From Parasphingorhabdus sp. (lineage in GTDB: Bacteria > Pseudomonadota > Alphaproteobacteria > Sphingomonadales > Sphingomonadaceae), in contig JAUCYS010000001.1 of the NCBI GenBank assembly GCA_030373505.1, positions 310,001 through 374,000 of the forward strand: a DNA stretch of 64,000 bases. The letters are read 5' to 3'. Made by a program: the position numbers and the translations under genes. Under the pieces are notes generated by a model that did not search any database, was not told the origin of the DNA, and saw only the letters and a list, made by a program, of their open reading frames with translations. Positions 1 to 8,847 of the stretch are shown piece by piece (position 1 is the stretch's first letter; every line of letters starts with the position of its first letter).

Positions 1-690
1 GTCCTGCCAACCGATATGCTGATCACCGAAGATACCGCTGGCGAAGGCGGCGCGCTGTATCAGGGCAAGCAGTTCCGGCGAACGCCGTTTATCACTGCCT
101 TTCGTTCAGGCTGGTTCAAATTCGATATTTGTACCGTCCATCTGTTTTATGGCTCGTCCTCCGGAAGCAAGCTGGCCGAGCGTGTACAGGAAATCGACAG
201 GGTGGCGGACTATTTCGCCGATCGGGCGATTGAAGCGCAGAAAGATGGCCGGTCGCTGATATTATTGGGTGATTTCAATATTGTTCATCCGGATCATGAA
301 ACCATGATCGCCTTGAGACGGCATGGATTTCGCATTCCCGATGCGTTGAACAGACCGAGCAATCTCGATCTGACAAAATATTACGACCAGATTGCCTTTA
401 TGACGGACGACGAGACGCTGAAATTTATCGACCGCCGCACCGACGATCTGAAGAAGGCCAATGCGGGGATTTTCGAGATATTCAAGTCGGTGTTCCGGGA
501 TCAGGATACGCTGGAATATGAAGCCGAGCTTCGCAAAAAGGCAGGTGGAAAGGGCAAACAGGGCGCGGCATTGACGCAATATTACAAGTCAAGCTGGCGC
601 ACGTTCCAGATGTCCGATCACAAGCCGATGTGGGTGAGGATCAAATCCAATGCAGCGGCCGCTTATCTCGCGAGCCTGAAATCGGACTGA
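1..690 (+). CDS. Endonuclease/exonuclease/phosphatase family protein, 5'-truncated by the window
   Basis: The reading frame is open from the first base, so the true start lies upstream; 229 C-terminal residues are visible. The segment LLGDFNIVHP (about nt 262-291) is the Asp-x-Asn metal/phosphate site of the EEP (DNase I-like) fold, and SDHKPMW near nt 616-636 is its C-terminal catalytic Asp-His. An earlier VHLFYG strand fits the core sheet. Members cleave phosphodiesters in nucleic acids, sphingomyelin or phosphoinositides; nothing here fixes the substrate. The frame ends in an Ala/Leu-rich tail and a TGA. The next gene is convergent, 13 nt away. The fold assignment is firm, the function is not. 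Confidence 0.8.
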   Translation, partial: VLPTDMLITEDTAGEGGALYQGKQFRRTPFITAFRSGWFKFDICTVHLFYGSSSGSKLAERVQEIDRVADYFADRAIEAQKDGRSLILLGDFNIVHPDHETMIALRRHGFRIPDALNRPSNLDLTKYYDQIAFMTDDETLKFIDRRTDDLKKANAGIFEIFKSVFRDQDTLEYEAELRKKAGGKGKQGAALTQYYKSSWRTFQMSDHKPMWVRIKSNAAAAYLASLKSD

Positions 691-703
691 GCGATACAGC
701 GGT

Positions 704-964
704 TCAGGCCACCCACGCCGTCTTGCTGAAATGTTCGGTGAAGCGGGGCTGCATCGGCTGGGTGGCGACCATCGCCAGCGGCAGGGCGGTCTCGCAATGG
801 GCGCATTCGGCGCTGAAGCGGCCGACATGCCAGTGCGATTTGCCGCAACCCGGGCAGCGGTTGACGATGTCGAGATGGTACAGCGGCTGATAGCCGCGCG
901 CCATGCCGTTGTCGCCCAGGCCTGGAGCAGGCTGATTGACGGATGTTCTCGGCGATAAATACAT
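704..964 (-). CDS. Small zinc-ribbon protein
   Basis: An 86-residue protein with two CxxC knuckles, Cys37/Cys40 (RCPGCG) and Cys54/Cys57 (ECAHCE), spaced as in a zinc ribbon. The His/Trp-rich link between them (KSHWHVGR) is well ordered, and the third codon position is GC-rich as in real genes. No signal peptide or membrane segment is visible, so it is probably cytoplasmic. It stands alone between two convergent or unrelated genes. Similar short ribbon proteins are common in Sphingomonadales genomes as uncharacterised entries; I do not know a function. Alternative overlapping frames here lack such a motif. Confidence 0.6.
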   Translation of the reverse strand: MYLSPRTSVNQPAPGLGDNGMARGYQPLYHLDIVNRCPGCGKSHWHVGRFSAECAHCETALPLAMVATQPMQPRFTEHFSKTAWVA

Positions 965-1193
965 CGTTTCTTCCTTCCTTCATTGCCAGACTATGATGTG
1001 CAGCATCTCATTTCGTTGCTGAATCAGCGATGAACCGTTTGTTTTGGTCGATGAAATGATAGGCTGCATATGTCCTTCCTGATAGGATATTTACGCCAGA
1101 TTGCCGTGACGGGGCTCACAGGGAGGTCCAAGTCGCTGATATTCAGTCGCTATAATATCGATGGTGCGGTCATTTTGTATGGCCTGCAGAGGC

Positions 1194-2717
1194 TCAGCGC
1201 GCCGCCAGTTTGCGCCAGGCGAGATCGGCAAATTCGCAGAGCAGGGGGCGCGTGTCGCGCGGGTCGATGATGTCCTCGACGCTGAACTGTTCGGCGGTGC
1301 GGAAGGGCGAGGTGACCTTGTCGAGCTTCGCCCTGATCTCGGCCAGCCGCGCAGCCGGATCGGCGGCGCTTTCGATATCGCTCTTGTAGGCGACCTCGAG
1401 GCCGCCGGCGATCGGCAGCGAGCCCCAGTCGCCCGAGGGCCAGGCAAAGCGATACTGGAAATGCTCGGCATTGCTCATCGCGCTGCCGGCGATGCCATAG
1501 GCGCGGCGGACGATGACGCTGGCCCAGGGCACGGTCGCCCGGTAGACCGCGTTCATCGCCTGCACGCCATAGCGGATGGTGCCGGTGCGCTCGGCCTCGG
1601 CACCGATCATGAAGCCGGGATTGTCGACCAGATGGACCACCGGCAGATGGAACTGTTCCGCCAGCTTTGCGAAACGCTCGACCTTTTCGGAGGATTTGGC
1701 TTCCCAGGAGCCGCCGAGGAAGGACGGATCATTGGCGAGCACCGCCACCGGCCAGCCGTCGAGCCGGGCAAAGGCGGTGATCGCGGCGCGGCCCCAGCGC
1801 TTGCCCATTTCGAACACCGAGCCCTCGTCGAACACCGAGGTCATGATCTTGCGCATCGAATAGACCTGCTTGTCGGCGCGCGGCACGGCGGAGAGCAGGC
1901 TTTCGTCGCGGCGGTCGAGCGGATCCCAGTTTTCGGTGCGGGCAGCGAGCTGGTTCACATTGCCTGGCAGATAGGAGAGAAATTTGCGGGCGGTGACAAA
2001 GGCCTCGGCCTCGCTGGCGACCTCCTCGTCGACCACGCCATTGGTCGCGTGAATGTCGGAGCCGCCGAGCTGCTCCTTGGTCAGCGTATCGCCAATCGCC
2101 GCGGCGACCGCAGGCCCGGCGGCGAAGATCTGGGACAGGCCCTTGACCATGATCGAATAATGGCTGGCGACGGTGCGCGCCGCGCCCATGCCGGCCGTTG
2201 GCCCGAGCGCCAGCGCGACCACCGGGACCGTGTCGAGATTGCGGATGATATCCTCCCAGCCGGGCACGGCGGGGACATAGGTGAAGCCCATGTCCTCGAG
2301 ACTCTTGACCGAGCCGCCGCCGCCGGTGCCGTCGATCATCCGGATCATCGGAATGCCGAGCGTGTGCGCCATTTTCTCGCACTGGGTGAACTTGCGGTGC
2401 AGTGCCGCATCGGCAGCGCCGCCGCGCACGGTGAAATCGTCGGCGGAGGCGACCACCGGGCGGCCCTCGATATTGGCGCGGCCGAAGATCAGGTTGCTGG
2501 GTGCGAAATCCTCGAACGTGCCATCCTCGGCATAGGTGCCGCGCCCGGCGATCTTGCCGATCTCGCGAAAGCTGCCCTCGTCGACGATGCCGGCGATACG
2601 TGCGCGAGCGTCGAGCTTGCCGCGATCATGCTGGCGCGAGACTTTCTCCTCGCCGCCCATTTTTTCGGCCAGCCGCTGGCGCTCGGCCAGTTCTTCGAGT
2701 TCGGGTTTCCAGCTCAT
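1194..2717 (-). CDS. Acyl-CoA carboxylase beta (carboxyltransferase) subunit
   Basis: A 507-residue biotin-dependent carboxyltransferase. Two crotonase-fold halves are visible: the N half with DDFTVRGGAAD and DGTGGGGSVKSLE, ending in GPTAGMGAARTVASHYSIMV, and the C half with NDPSFLGGSWEAKSSEK and VDNPGFMIGAEAE. It transfers carboxyl from carboxybiotin to an acyl-CoA (propionyl-, methylcrotonyl- or related). The length matches the family. The biotin carboxylase/biotin carrier (alpha) partner is not in the window, so the substrate cannot be read from context. The start chosen (MSWKPELEE) gives the usual N-terminus. It is preceded by an approximately 480-nt gene-free stretch. Confidence 0.9.
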   Translation of the reverse strand: MSWKPELEELAERQRLAEKMGGEEKVSRQHDRGKLDARARIAGIVDEGSFREIGKIAGRGTYAEDGTFEDFAPSNLIFGRANIEGRPVVASADDFTVRGGAADAALHRKFTQCEKMAHTLGIPMIRMIDGTGGGGSVKSLEDMGFTYVPAVPGWEDIIRNLDTVPVVALALGPTAGMGAARTVASHYSIMVKGLSQIFAAGPAVAAAIGDTLTKEQLGGSDIHATNGVVDEEVASEAEAFVTARKFLSYLPGNVNQLAARTENWDPLDRRDESLLSAVPRADKQVYSMRKIMTSVFDEGSVFEMGKRWGRAAITAFARLDGWPVAVLANDPSFLGGSWEAKSSEKVERFAKLAEQFHLPVVHLVDNPGFMIGAEAERTGTIRYGVQAMNAVYRATVPWASVIVRRAYGIAGSAMSNAEHFQYRFAWPSGDWGSLPIAGGLEVAYKSDIESAADPAARLAEIRAKLDKVTSPFRTAEQFSVEDIIDPRDTRPLLCEFADLAWRKLAAR

Positions 2718-3199
2718 CTCGGGGTCCGTTCAACTTTACAGAAACAGGATATTTTCTTTTGTGTGATCTTTGGCCGGATGGCGCAGAACAATGCCATTTT
2801 GCTCGCTGTCAGACCCTGCCCACTGTGACCTTCCGGAAAATCGGGTTCCGGCGACCGGAAGAGGCGAGAATCCAACATTCCGGCAGCATAGCGCGACGCG
2901 GCGATGTAGGACAGGGCGGATTGGGGGCGAGATATCGGCTGGATCATCCGGCTGGTTTAACCGAGTGGTTAAGGCAGGGGAAGCGGCAAATTGCAGGGGG
3001 AGATGCTTAAGCGACTCGTGCCCCGGCGAAGGGCGCAGGCGATGAAAGTTTTCTAAAGTCGAGCGTTCCATCTCTGGAATTGTCGGAGGGGCGTAATCGG
3101 TGCGGGAAGCGATAGCCTCAAGAATATGCGCCTTGCGAACCAGTGTGTTTGGAGCATCACACCCGAGATGGGCCCCGGCCTGCGCCGGGGCACGGAAGC
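2718..3199. other. Gene-free interval between carboxyltransferase and methyltransferase
   Basis: About 480 nt with no convincing coding frame; short frames overlap one another on both strands and none has family-like sequence. It would carry the carboxyltransferase promoter at its left end. It holds two GC-rich inverted sequences of the CCCCGGC...GCCGGGG type (around 3019-3042, imperfect, and 3172-3191, perfect). Confidence 0.5.
3172..3191. repeat. Perfect 8-bp GC-rich palindrome, REP-like or terminator hairpin
   Basis: GCCCCGGC and GCCGGGGC flank a 4-nt loop, 8 nt past the stop codon of the minus-strand methyltransferase. No U-run follows on either strand, so intrinsic termination is only possible. 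Palindromes of this composition are scattered between genes in many sphingomonads, which makes a REP-like element equally likely. Confidence 0.45.
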
Positions 3200-3994
3200 T
3201 CAGCGTTTCGCTACGCCAATCAGCGCGGTCGAGGGAATGGGCAGTGTCGGTTGATCGCCGGCCATTGTCCGCACTTCGGCGACAACCGCCATCTTTTCCG
3301 CGTCGCTCAGGCTGGTCCAGTCGGGGGACATGCCGAACAGCGAGTCCGGCTCGTCGAGCGCAGCCACATCCAACATATAGTCATGGGTGACGCTTTCGAT
3401 CTCGGGATCGCGATAGCCGGCTGCGACCAGTTCGCGGGCGAAATCATCGGGGTCGCTCAACGCCTGCACCGCCTCTGGCATGGTCATTCCCGGGCGATCC
3501 GGGAACAGCTTGCTCCGGATTCGGCCCAGCAGCAGGAAAGTGGCCGCGCCCTGATCCTGCCAGGTCGCGACCACGCCGTGGCCGCCGGGCCGGGTCACCC
3601 GGCACATTTCCTCGAGGCCCTTGCGCCAGTCGGGGAACAGGATCACGCCAAAGATCGAGAAGACCGCGTCGAAGCTGGCATCGGGTAGGTCGAGCGCCTG
3701 GCCGTCCATGGTCCGGGTCTCGACATTGGCCAGCCCTGCCTCTTCGATGCACGCCACCATGCCGGGTGAAAAGTCGGTTGCCAGTACCTGCGCGCCAGTC
3801 CGGGCCGCTGCCAGGGCAAGGGCACCGGTGCCAGCGGCGACATCGAGCACGCGGCTCCGGGGTGTGAGCGCAACCCTGGCGAGTGCAGCCTCTGCATATT
3901 GGGCAGTGAAGAGATGAGCGGTCTGCCGGTAATGCTGTGCCGCCTTGTCCCAGTGGTCCGGATTTTCGAACGGTGACTTGCCAATTTCGGTCAT
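3200..3994 (-). CDS. Class I SAM-dependent methyltransferase
   Basis: A 264-residue methyltransferase of the UbiE/type-11 kind. Motif I is LDVAAGTGALALA, the acidic end of strand 2 is ATDFSPGM, motif II/III is DAVFSIFGVILFPD, and an RVTRPGGHG turn precedes strand 5. The acceptor substrate is unknown. I start at the ATG at 3992-3994 because a GAAGGA box sits 8 nt upstream; an upstream ATG (4013-4015) would add seven residues. The gene is divergent from an Rrf2-type regulator and shares its short intergenic region, so control by that regulator is likely. Confidence 0.82.
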   Translation of the reverse strand: MTEIGKSPFENPDHWDKAAQHYRQTAHLFTAQYAEAALARVALTPRSRVLDVAAGTGALALAAARTGAQVLATDFSPGMVACIEEAGLANVETRTMDGQALDLPDASFDAVFSIFGVILFPDWRKGLEEMCRVTRPGGHGVVATWQDQGAATFLLLGRIRSKLFPDRPGMTMPEAVQALSDPDDFARELVAAGYRDPEIESVTHDYMLDVAALDEPDSLFGMSPDWTSLSDAEKMAVVAEVRTMAGDQPTLPIPSTALIGVAKR

Positions 3995-4012
3995 TTGCTG
4001 TCCTTCTCGAAT

Positions 4013-4035
4013 CATGTAACAATAAAAGTATCATG
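4013..4035. promoter_or_regulatory. Candidate Rrf2 operator between divergent genes
   Basis: An imperfect dyad, CATGTAAC-AATAAAA-GTATCATG, with 6 of 8 matching positions across a 7-nt AT-rich centre. It lies in the only stretch shared by the methyltransferase and the Rrf2 regulator. Its position fits autoregulation plus control of the neighbour; binding is inferred only. Confidence 0.35.
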
Positions 4036-4081
4036 AATTTATGCGCTTGCCAAGCGGGATAAGGATGTGAAGGATCAAGGG

Positions 4082-4513
4082 ATGCGAAACGACAGCCGTC
4101 TCTCCCGAATGCTGCATGTGCTGCTGCACATGGCGCGGCACGACGGGCCGATCACGTCCGAAGCCATTGCCGCGATGCTGCGGACCAATGCCGTTGTGGT
4201 GCGCCGGACCATGGCCGGCCTGCGCGATGCCGGCTATGTCCGTTCGGAAAAGGGGCATGGCGGCGGCTGGATGATCGCGTGCGATCTCGAGCAGCTGTCG
4301 CTGCTCGATGTCCACCGTGCAGTGGGTGGGCCAAGGCTGTTTGTGATTGGCAACGAGGAGGCGAACCCGGATTGCGCGGTGGAGCAGGTGGTCAATGAAG
4401 CAGTGGAGGATGTGTTGTCCGAGGCCGAGGCCTTGCTGGAAAAGCGCCTGGGCGCAATCAGCCTCGCCGAACTGAGCAGGGGCTTCGATGCGCGCTGTGA
4501 GGGGAAGATCTGA
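4082..4513 (+). CDS. Rrf2 family transcriptional regulator
   Basis: About 143 residues with an N-terminal winged helix typical of Rrf2 proteins: SRMLHVLLHMARH, then GPITSEAIAAMLRTNAVVVRRTMAGLRDAGYV as the helix-turn-helix, and GHGGGW as the wing. Only one Cys (in NPDCAVEQ) is present in the region where Fe-S sensing members have three, so cluster binding is not supported. The NPDCAVEQ and coiled C-terminus match the DNA-binding YwnA-like subgroup. ATG at 4082 has an AAGG box; a GTG at 4067 is an alternative. It is divergent from the methyltransferase, its probable target. Confidence 0.85.
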   Translation: MRNDSRLSRMLHVLLHMARHDGPITSEAIAAMLRTNAVVVRRTMAGLRDAGYVRSEKGHGGGWMIACDLEQLSLLDVHRAVGGPRLFVIGNEEANPDCAVEQVVNEAVEDVLSEAEALLEKRLGAISLAELSRGFDARCEGKI

Positions 4514-4625
4514 GGCGATATCGTTTTCCATGGGCTGGCGGCCAATGTGCGGCAGCATGGCGGGCCAGCCATCGGATGGGAAAAGCCCCTATCGGCTGTT
4601 CAGATCCAAGCTGCTTTGCAAAGGA

Positions 4626-5543
4626 TCAGGCCGATTGAAGATCGAGAGACGAGCGCGCCAGTTCGCGGGCGAGATCGACAAAAAGCCTGAAGGCTGCAGG
4701 CGGATTGCGTCGGCTGGGATAGTAGAGGCACAGAGGGGAAAGTGGCGGCGTCCATTCTTCGAGAATGCGCACAAGCTGGCCCTCCTCGATATCGCTGCGG
4801 ACGTCTGATTCCATGAAGAAACCGATGCCCACGGACTCGAGCACGGCCATGCGGGCCAGGCTCGCTTCGTCCAGGGTGAGGGGGCCGTCGACGTCCATCT
4901 GGACCGATTGCCCCTCCGCCTCGAACTGCCAGCGGAACAGCGCGCCATTGGGTAGTCGCGCGCGTACGCAGGAATGGGCGAGGAGGTCGGGTGGTGCAGC
5001 GGGCCGGCCCCGCTTTTCGAGGTAAGATGGTGAGGCGACTACGGCATATCGCCTCGGCGGTCCGACAGGGATTGCGATCATGTCGGTGGGGACGAGGTTC
5101 CTGCTTCTTACACCGAAATCGAACCCGTCGGCCACGATGTCGACGAGTTTCCCCTCGGTGACCACATCAATATGAACTTCGGGAAAGCGTCGCAGAAACT
5201 CGATCACCAGTGGCGAGAGGATTTCGCGGCCGGCTGTCGGGAAGGTGTTGATGCGCAGGGTGCCGGACGGCGTTTGTTGCTGCGAGCGCACGGTGTCGAG
5301 TGCGTGATGGATATCCTTGAGAGCAGGCGTCATCTGATCGACGAACCTGCGTCCCGCTTCGGTTAGCGCGACACTGCGGGTCGTGCGGTTGAAAAGACGC
5401 ACACCCAGTGTTTCCTCCAGCTTGGCAATGGCATTGCTGAGCGCGCTGGTCGACATGGCCAGGTCCAGCGCGGCGGCGCGAAAAGAGCCCCTGCGGCTGA
5501 TCGCAAGCACCGCGTCAAAATCGGTCAAGTTATAGCTCTTCAT
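4626..5543 (-). CDS. LysR family transcriptional regulator
   Basis: A 305-residue LysR regulator. The N-terminal winged HTH is clear ([54 protein letters not shown]) followed by a linker helix and a periplasmic-binding-like effector domain with [12 protein letters not shown]. Its sequence is of the DhcR/PcaR-like branch (preference for carrying NRTTRSV). It is divergent from the NTF2-like/SDR operon, with 138 nt between the start codons, and a T-N11-A dyad lies there. It therefore most likely controls that operon and itself; the effector is unknown. Confidence 0.92.
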   Translation of the reverse strand: MKSYNLTDFDAVLAISRRGSFRAAALDLAMSTSALSNAIAKLEETLGVRLFNRTTRSVALTEAGRRFVDQMTPALKDIHHALDTVRSQQQTPSGTLRINTFPTAGREILSPLVIEFLRRFPEVHIDVVTEGKLVDIVADGFDFGVRSRNLVPTDMIAIPVGPPRRYAVVASPSYLEKRGRPAAPPDLLAHSCVRARLPNGALFRWQFEAEGQSVQMDVDGPLTLDEASLARMAVLESVGIGFFMESDVRSDIEEGQLVRILEEWTPPLSPLCLYYPSRRNPPAAFRLFVDLARELARSSLDLQSA

Positions 5544-5566
5544 TGTCCCAATATCCGCAATAGTTC

Positions 5567-5593
5567 ATCCTGATTTATCCTACTTATCGGGAT
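5567..5593. promoter_or_regulatory. Candidate LysR-type operator (T-N11-A dyad)
   Basis: Half-sites ATCCTGAT and ATCGGGAT match at 7 of 8 positions as an inverted repeat, separated by exactly 11 nt, giving the T-N11-A spacing known for LysR boxes. It sits 24 nt upstream of the lysR start and about 90 nt upstream of the divergent NTF2-like gene, where an activator site is expected. Confidence 0.5.
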
Positions 5594-5681
5594 TAGGTCA
5601 ACGCGCTAAATTGCGTTCGAACGACAACAATCGCTGCTGGCGGCCCGCCGCCGGCACCGAAAATTCAAGAGGAACGGGACC

Positions 5682-6011
5682 ATGAGTATCGAACTGCCCC
5701 CTGTAATCGCCCAATATTTCGCCGCCGACAAGACATCCGATCCCAAGGCCATCTCCGCATGCTTTACGCAGGATGCAGTGGTCGTGGATGAAGGCAACAG
5801 CTATGCCGGGCTGGACGCAATCCGGCAGTGGATGGCCAATGCCTCGACGCAATATAGCTATACGGTTGAGCCATTTGCGCTTTCGGAGGAAGGCGAGCGA
5901 GCCGTCATCACCAGCCATCTCGTCGGCAACTTCCCCGGAAGCCCGGTGGATCTGCGCTATTTCTTTGTTCTCCGGGGCGACAAGATTGCCGAACTCGAGA
6001 TCGTCCCGTGA
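5682..6011 (+). CDS. NTF2-like (SnoaL-type) protein
   Basis: A 109-residue single-domain alpha+beta-cone protein: an N-terminal helix ([21 protein letters not shown]), the [23 protein letters not shown] segment split by the usual D-x-G turn, and C-terminal strands ending in [11 protein letters not shown]. Members are small-molecule isomerases, hydrolases or ligand binders. A good ribosome site (AAGAGGAACGG) precedes the ATG. The stop overlaps the GTG start of the next gene by 4 nt, so the two are translated as a pair, probably for one small-molecule pathway under the divergent LysR protein. Confidence 0.82.
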   Translation: MSIELPPVIAQYFAADKTSDPKAISACFTQDAVVVDEGNSYAGLDAIRQWMANASTQYSYTVEPFALSEEGERAVITSHLVGNFPGSPVDLRYFFVLRGDKIAELEIVP

Positions 6012-6787
6012 CCCCGTTTCTGACTTTGCAAGGCAAGCGCGCGCTTATCACCTCCGGCACGCGGGGGGCAGGAAGGGCGACCGTAGCGCTTTTCGAAGAG
6101 CTTGGCGCGCGGGTGCTTACAACCGCGCGGAGCAAGCCGCCCGAAATGCCTGAAGCGCAGTTCGTGGCCGCTGACCTTACGCAAGCGGAAGGTTGCGCGC
6201 TTGTCGCTGCGGCGGTGCGCGAGCGGTTGGGCGGGGTCGATATCATCGTCCATATGCTGGGCGGATCGTCGGCGCCGGCCGGCGGCTACGCGGCGCTCGA
6301 TGACGAGCAGTGGGTCAAGGAAATCGACCTGAACCTGATGCCGGCGGTCCGGCTCGATCGTGCGCTTCTTCCCGATATGGAGGCGCGCGGGGCCGGAGTG
6401 GTGATCCACGTGACCTCGATCCAGCGCGAACTGCCATTGCCGGACGCGACCACCGCCTATGCCGCTGCGAAGGCGGCCCTGTCCACCTATAGCAAGAGCC
6501 TGTCCAAACAGGTGTCCCCCAAGGGGGTGCGGGTTTTGCGCGTATCTCCCGGCTGGATCGAGACCGAGTCGTCCGTCGCACTGGCCGAGCGGCTGGCAGC
6601 AGAGCACGGCGTGGACATCAAGCAAGGCAAGCAAATGATCATGGATTCGCTTGGCGGGATACCGATCGGCCGGCCATCAAGGCCGGAAGAGATAGCCAGC
6701 CTGATCGCCTTCCTTGCCTCGGACCGCGCCGGCTCGATTACCGGCACCGAATATGTGATCGATGGCGGAACTGTGCCGACCAGCTAG
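6008..6787 (+). CDS. SDR family oxidoreductase
   Basis: A 259-residue classical short-chain dehydrogenase starting at a GTG coupled to the upstream stop. The nucleotide-binding turn is [12 protein letters not shown], the catalytic triad is Ser in VTSIQ plus YAAAK, and the C-terminus ends with the family's GTEYVIDGG. The usual NNAG is replaced by MLGGSSAP, seen in one SDR subgroup. The sequence [12 protein letters not shown] suggests NAD(P)H use; the Arg favours NADP. Substrate unknown; co-transcribed with the NTF2-like gene. Confidence 0.9.
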   Translation: MTPFLTLQGKRALITSGTRGAGRATVALFEELGARVLTTARSKPPEMPEAQFVAADLTQAEGCALVAAAVRERLGGVDIIVHMLGGSSAPAGGYAALDDEQWVKEIDLNLMPAVRLDRALLPDMEARGAGVVIHVTSIQRELPLPDATTAYAAAKAALSTYSKSLSKQVSPKGVRVLRVSPGWIETESSVALAERLAAEHGVDIKQGKQMIMDSLGGIPIGRPSRPEEIASLIAFLASDRAGSITGTEYVIDGGTVPTS

Positions 6788-6840
6788 GAATTGACGATGG
6801 AATGCCTCTTTTATCACCCTCGTAAAAAGGACCAAGGACC

Positions 6841-7671
6841 ATGGCTTACGTAACTACCAAGGACGGCGTCGAAATTTTCTTCAAGGACTGGGGTCCGAAA
6901 GACGCCCAAGCGATCATGTTCCATCACGGCTGGCCGCTCAGCTCGGACGACTGGGATGCGCAGCTGCTTTTCTTTGTCAACAAGGGCTACCGGGTTGTCG
7001 CGCACGATCGCCGCGGCCATGGCCGCTCCTCGCAGGTGGCGGATGGTCATGACATGGACCATTATGCCGCGGATGTCGCCGCGGTCGTCGCAGCGCTCGA
7101 TCTGCGAGAGGTCGTCCATATCGGCCATTCAACCGGTGGCGGCGAAGTGGCGCGCTATGTGGCACGGGCCGAGTCCGGTCGCGTAGGCAAGGCGGTTCTG
7201 ATTGGCGCCGTGCCGCCGATCATGCTCAAGACCGACGCATATCCCAACGGGCTGCCGCTCGAGACATTCGATGGTTTTCGCGCCTCGCTTGCCGCCGATC
7301 GCTCCAGCTTTTACCGCGAGCTGGCCGCCGGGCCCTTTTACGGCTTCAATCGTCCCGATGCCGAACCGCTTCCGGCCGTGATTGACAACTGGTGGCGCCA
7401 GGGCATGATGGGCGGTGCCAAGGCCCATTATGACGGGATCAAGGCCTTTTCCGAGACCGATTTTACGGACGATCTCAAGGCAATCAATGTGCCGACACTG
7501 ATCATGCACGGCGAGGACGACCAGATTGTTCCGATCGACAACAGCGCACGGCTGTCCATCGATCTGCTCAGCAAGGGCGAACTCAAGGTCTATCCGGATT
7601 TCTCGCATGGCATGGCGACGGTGAATGCGGAGACGATCAACGCCGATCTGCTTGCCTTTATCGAGGGCTGA
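6841..7671 (+). CDS. Alpha/beta hydrolase (non-heme chloroperoxidase/arylesterase type)
   Basis: A 276-residue alpha/beta-hydrolase. The oxyanion strand is MFHHGWPLSSDDWD, the nucleophile elbow is GHSTGGGE, the acid sits in MHGEDDQIVPI and the catalytic His in DFSHGMATVN. These match the cofactor-free 'chloroperoxidase' subgroup, whose physiological role is generally esterase/lactonase. A strong ribosome site (AAAGGACCAAGGACC) lies just upstream. It is 53 nt after the SDR gene in the same direction and may be part of that transcript. A hairpin follows it. Confidence 0.88.
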   Translation: MAYVTTKDGVEIFFKDWGPKDAQAIMFHHGWPLSSDDWDAQLLFFVNKGYRVVAHDRRGHGRSSQVADGHDMDHYAADVAAVVAALDLREVVHIGHSTGGGEVARYVARAESGRVGKAVLIGAVPPIMLKTDAYPNGLPLETFDGFRASLAADRSSFYRELAAGPFYGFNRPDAEPLPAVIDNWWRQGMMGGAKAHYDGIKAFSETDFTDDLKAINVPTLIMHGEDDQIVPIDNSARLSIDLLSKGELKVYPDFSHGMATVNAETINADLLAFIEG

Positions 7672-7701
7672 ATCGGCGAGCGTTGACACAGTAAATGCGT
7701 G

Positions 7702-7744
7702 GAGCGGGCAGAGTCTTGCTTAAGGCAAGCCTACTCGCCCGCTC
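7702..7744. terminator. Bidirectional hairpin between convergent genes
   Basis: GAGCGGGC pairs with GCCCGCTC at the ends, extended by GAGT/ACTC after a one-base bulge and an inner CTTGC/GCAAG stem. It fills the short gap between the hydrolase stop and the asparaginase stop, the expected place for a shared terminator. There is no strong U-run. Confidence 0.55.
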
Positions 7745-7749
7745 CCGCT

Positions 7750-8847
7750 CTACTCCTCGTCTCCGTAAATCGAGACGCTCTGCTGTCCTTCGCTGGTCGC
7801 TCTGCCGCGGTACATGCCGGGGGTGTTGAAACTGTAGCCGGCCTGGCCCCAGGGGGTGGCGTAGATGATGCCGCCGTCGCCGCCGAGCGCGCCCAGTTCG
7901 GCGATGACATCATCGGCGATTTGCTGCACCTCCGCGTCGGACAGGCGGAATTCGCTGGCGTGGATGACATAGCTGTCATTGCCGTCGGCATTCTTTGGCA
8001 CCGCCCGTTGCGCTTCCCGGATCGCCTCGGGAAGGCGCATCCGGATGCGGGTGCAGATTTCATGGGCGACGCCGAGGCGGATGAAATATTCGCCCGAGCC
8101 GGTCGCGGAAATCGCGCAGCTGCGGTCGTCGGCATAGGTGCCGGCGCCGATGATTGGGCTGTCGCCGATCCGGCCCCAGCGCTTGCCGGTCATGCCGCCG
8201 GTCGAGGTGCCCGCCGCCATATGGCCCTGGCTGTCCCTGGCGACGGCACCGACCGTGCCGAATTTATAGTCAACATCGGCGGCGCTGACCTTTTCGGCGA
8301 GCAGATCCTCGATCTGCTGCAGCCGGTAGGGCGTGGCATAATAATCCGAGCTGACCTGATCCAGCTGCTGTTCCCGGCTGAACTGGTTGGCGCCTTCGCC
8401 GGACAGCATGACATGCGGGCTGTGGTCCTTGACCGCGCGGGCGAGCAGGATCGGGTTCTTGGTGCCGTTGATCCCGGCGACCGCGCCGGCCGACAGGTCG
8501 CTGCCGTCCATGATGCTGCTGTCGAGCTGGTTGGTCCGGTCCCAGGTGAAGACCGCGCCCTTGCCGGCGTTGAAATTGGGATCATCTTCCAGAATCATGA
8601 TGGTTGCGGTGATCGCGTCGATCGCCGTGCCGCCATCTTCCAGGATCTGCGAACCCGCCGCCAGCGCCTTGGCGAGAACCGAGCGGATGGTCCGGTCCTG
8701 TTCGGGCGTGATCTGTTCGCGGTTGATCGTGCCCGCACCGCCATGAATTGCGATCGACCAGCGGGGGGCGTCAGTCTTGTCAGCTTGCGCCAGGGCCGAA
8801 CTGCCGAGCGTCATTGCCGTTAGCGCTGCGAATATTGCCTTGAACAT
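7750..8847 (-). CDS. Isoaspartyl peptidase / L-asparaginase, Ntn-hydrolase family (exported)
   Basis: Starting at MFKAIFAALTAM the product has 365 residues with a Sec signal peptide ending near ALAQA. The mature part opens with WSIAIHGGAGT, typical of plant-type asparaginases and glycosylasparaginases. The autocleavage site is FGTVGAVARD, with Thr198 as the predicted new N-terminal nucleophile of the beta chain, and TSTGGMTGKRWGRIGDSPIIG is the substrate loop. It would hydrolyse beta-aspartyl peptides or asparagine in the periplasm. An ATG 11 codons upstream would mask the signal peptide, so I prefer the internal start. Confidence 0.88.
   Translation of the reverse strand: MFKAIFAALTAMTLGSSALAQADKTDAPRWSIAIHGGAGTINREQITPEQDRTIRSVLAKALAAGSQILEDGGTAIDAITATIMILEDDPNFNAGKGAVFTWDRTNQLDSSIMDGSDLSAGAVAGINGTKNPILLARAVKDHSPHVMLSGEGANQFSREQQLDQVSSDYYATPYRLQQIEDLLAEKVSAADVDYKFGTVGAVARDSQGHMAAGTSTGGMTGKRWGRIGDSPIIGAGTYADDRSCAISATGSGEYFIRLGVAHEICTRIRMRLPEAIREAQRAVPKNADGNDSYVIHASEFRLSDAEVQQIADDVIAELGALGGDGGIIYATPWGQAGYSFNTPGMYRGRATSEGQQSVSIYGDEE

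Noticed and set aside
1161..2828. Long open frame of 555 codons opposite the carboxyltransferase
   Set aside because: It is rich in Gly/Ala/Asp/His/Arg without family motifs and exactly shadows a well supported gene; such antisense frames are usual in GC-rich DNA.
2953..3045. tRNA-Leu/Ser-like stretch (GGTTTAACCGAGTGGTTAAGGCAGGGG)
   Set aside because: The D-arm resembles class II tRNAs, but no anticodon stem, T-arm (GTTCGA) or matching acceptor end can be drawn.
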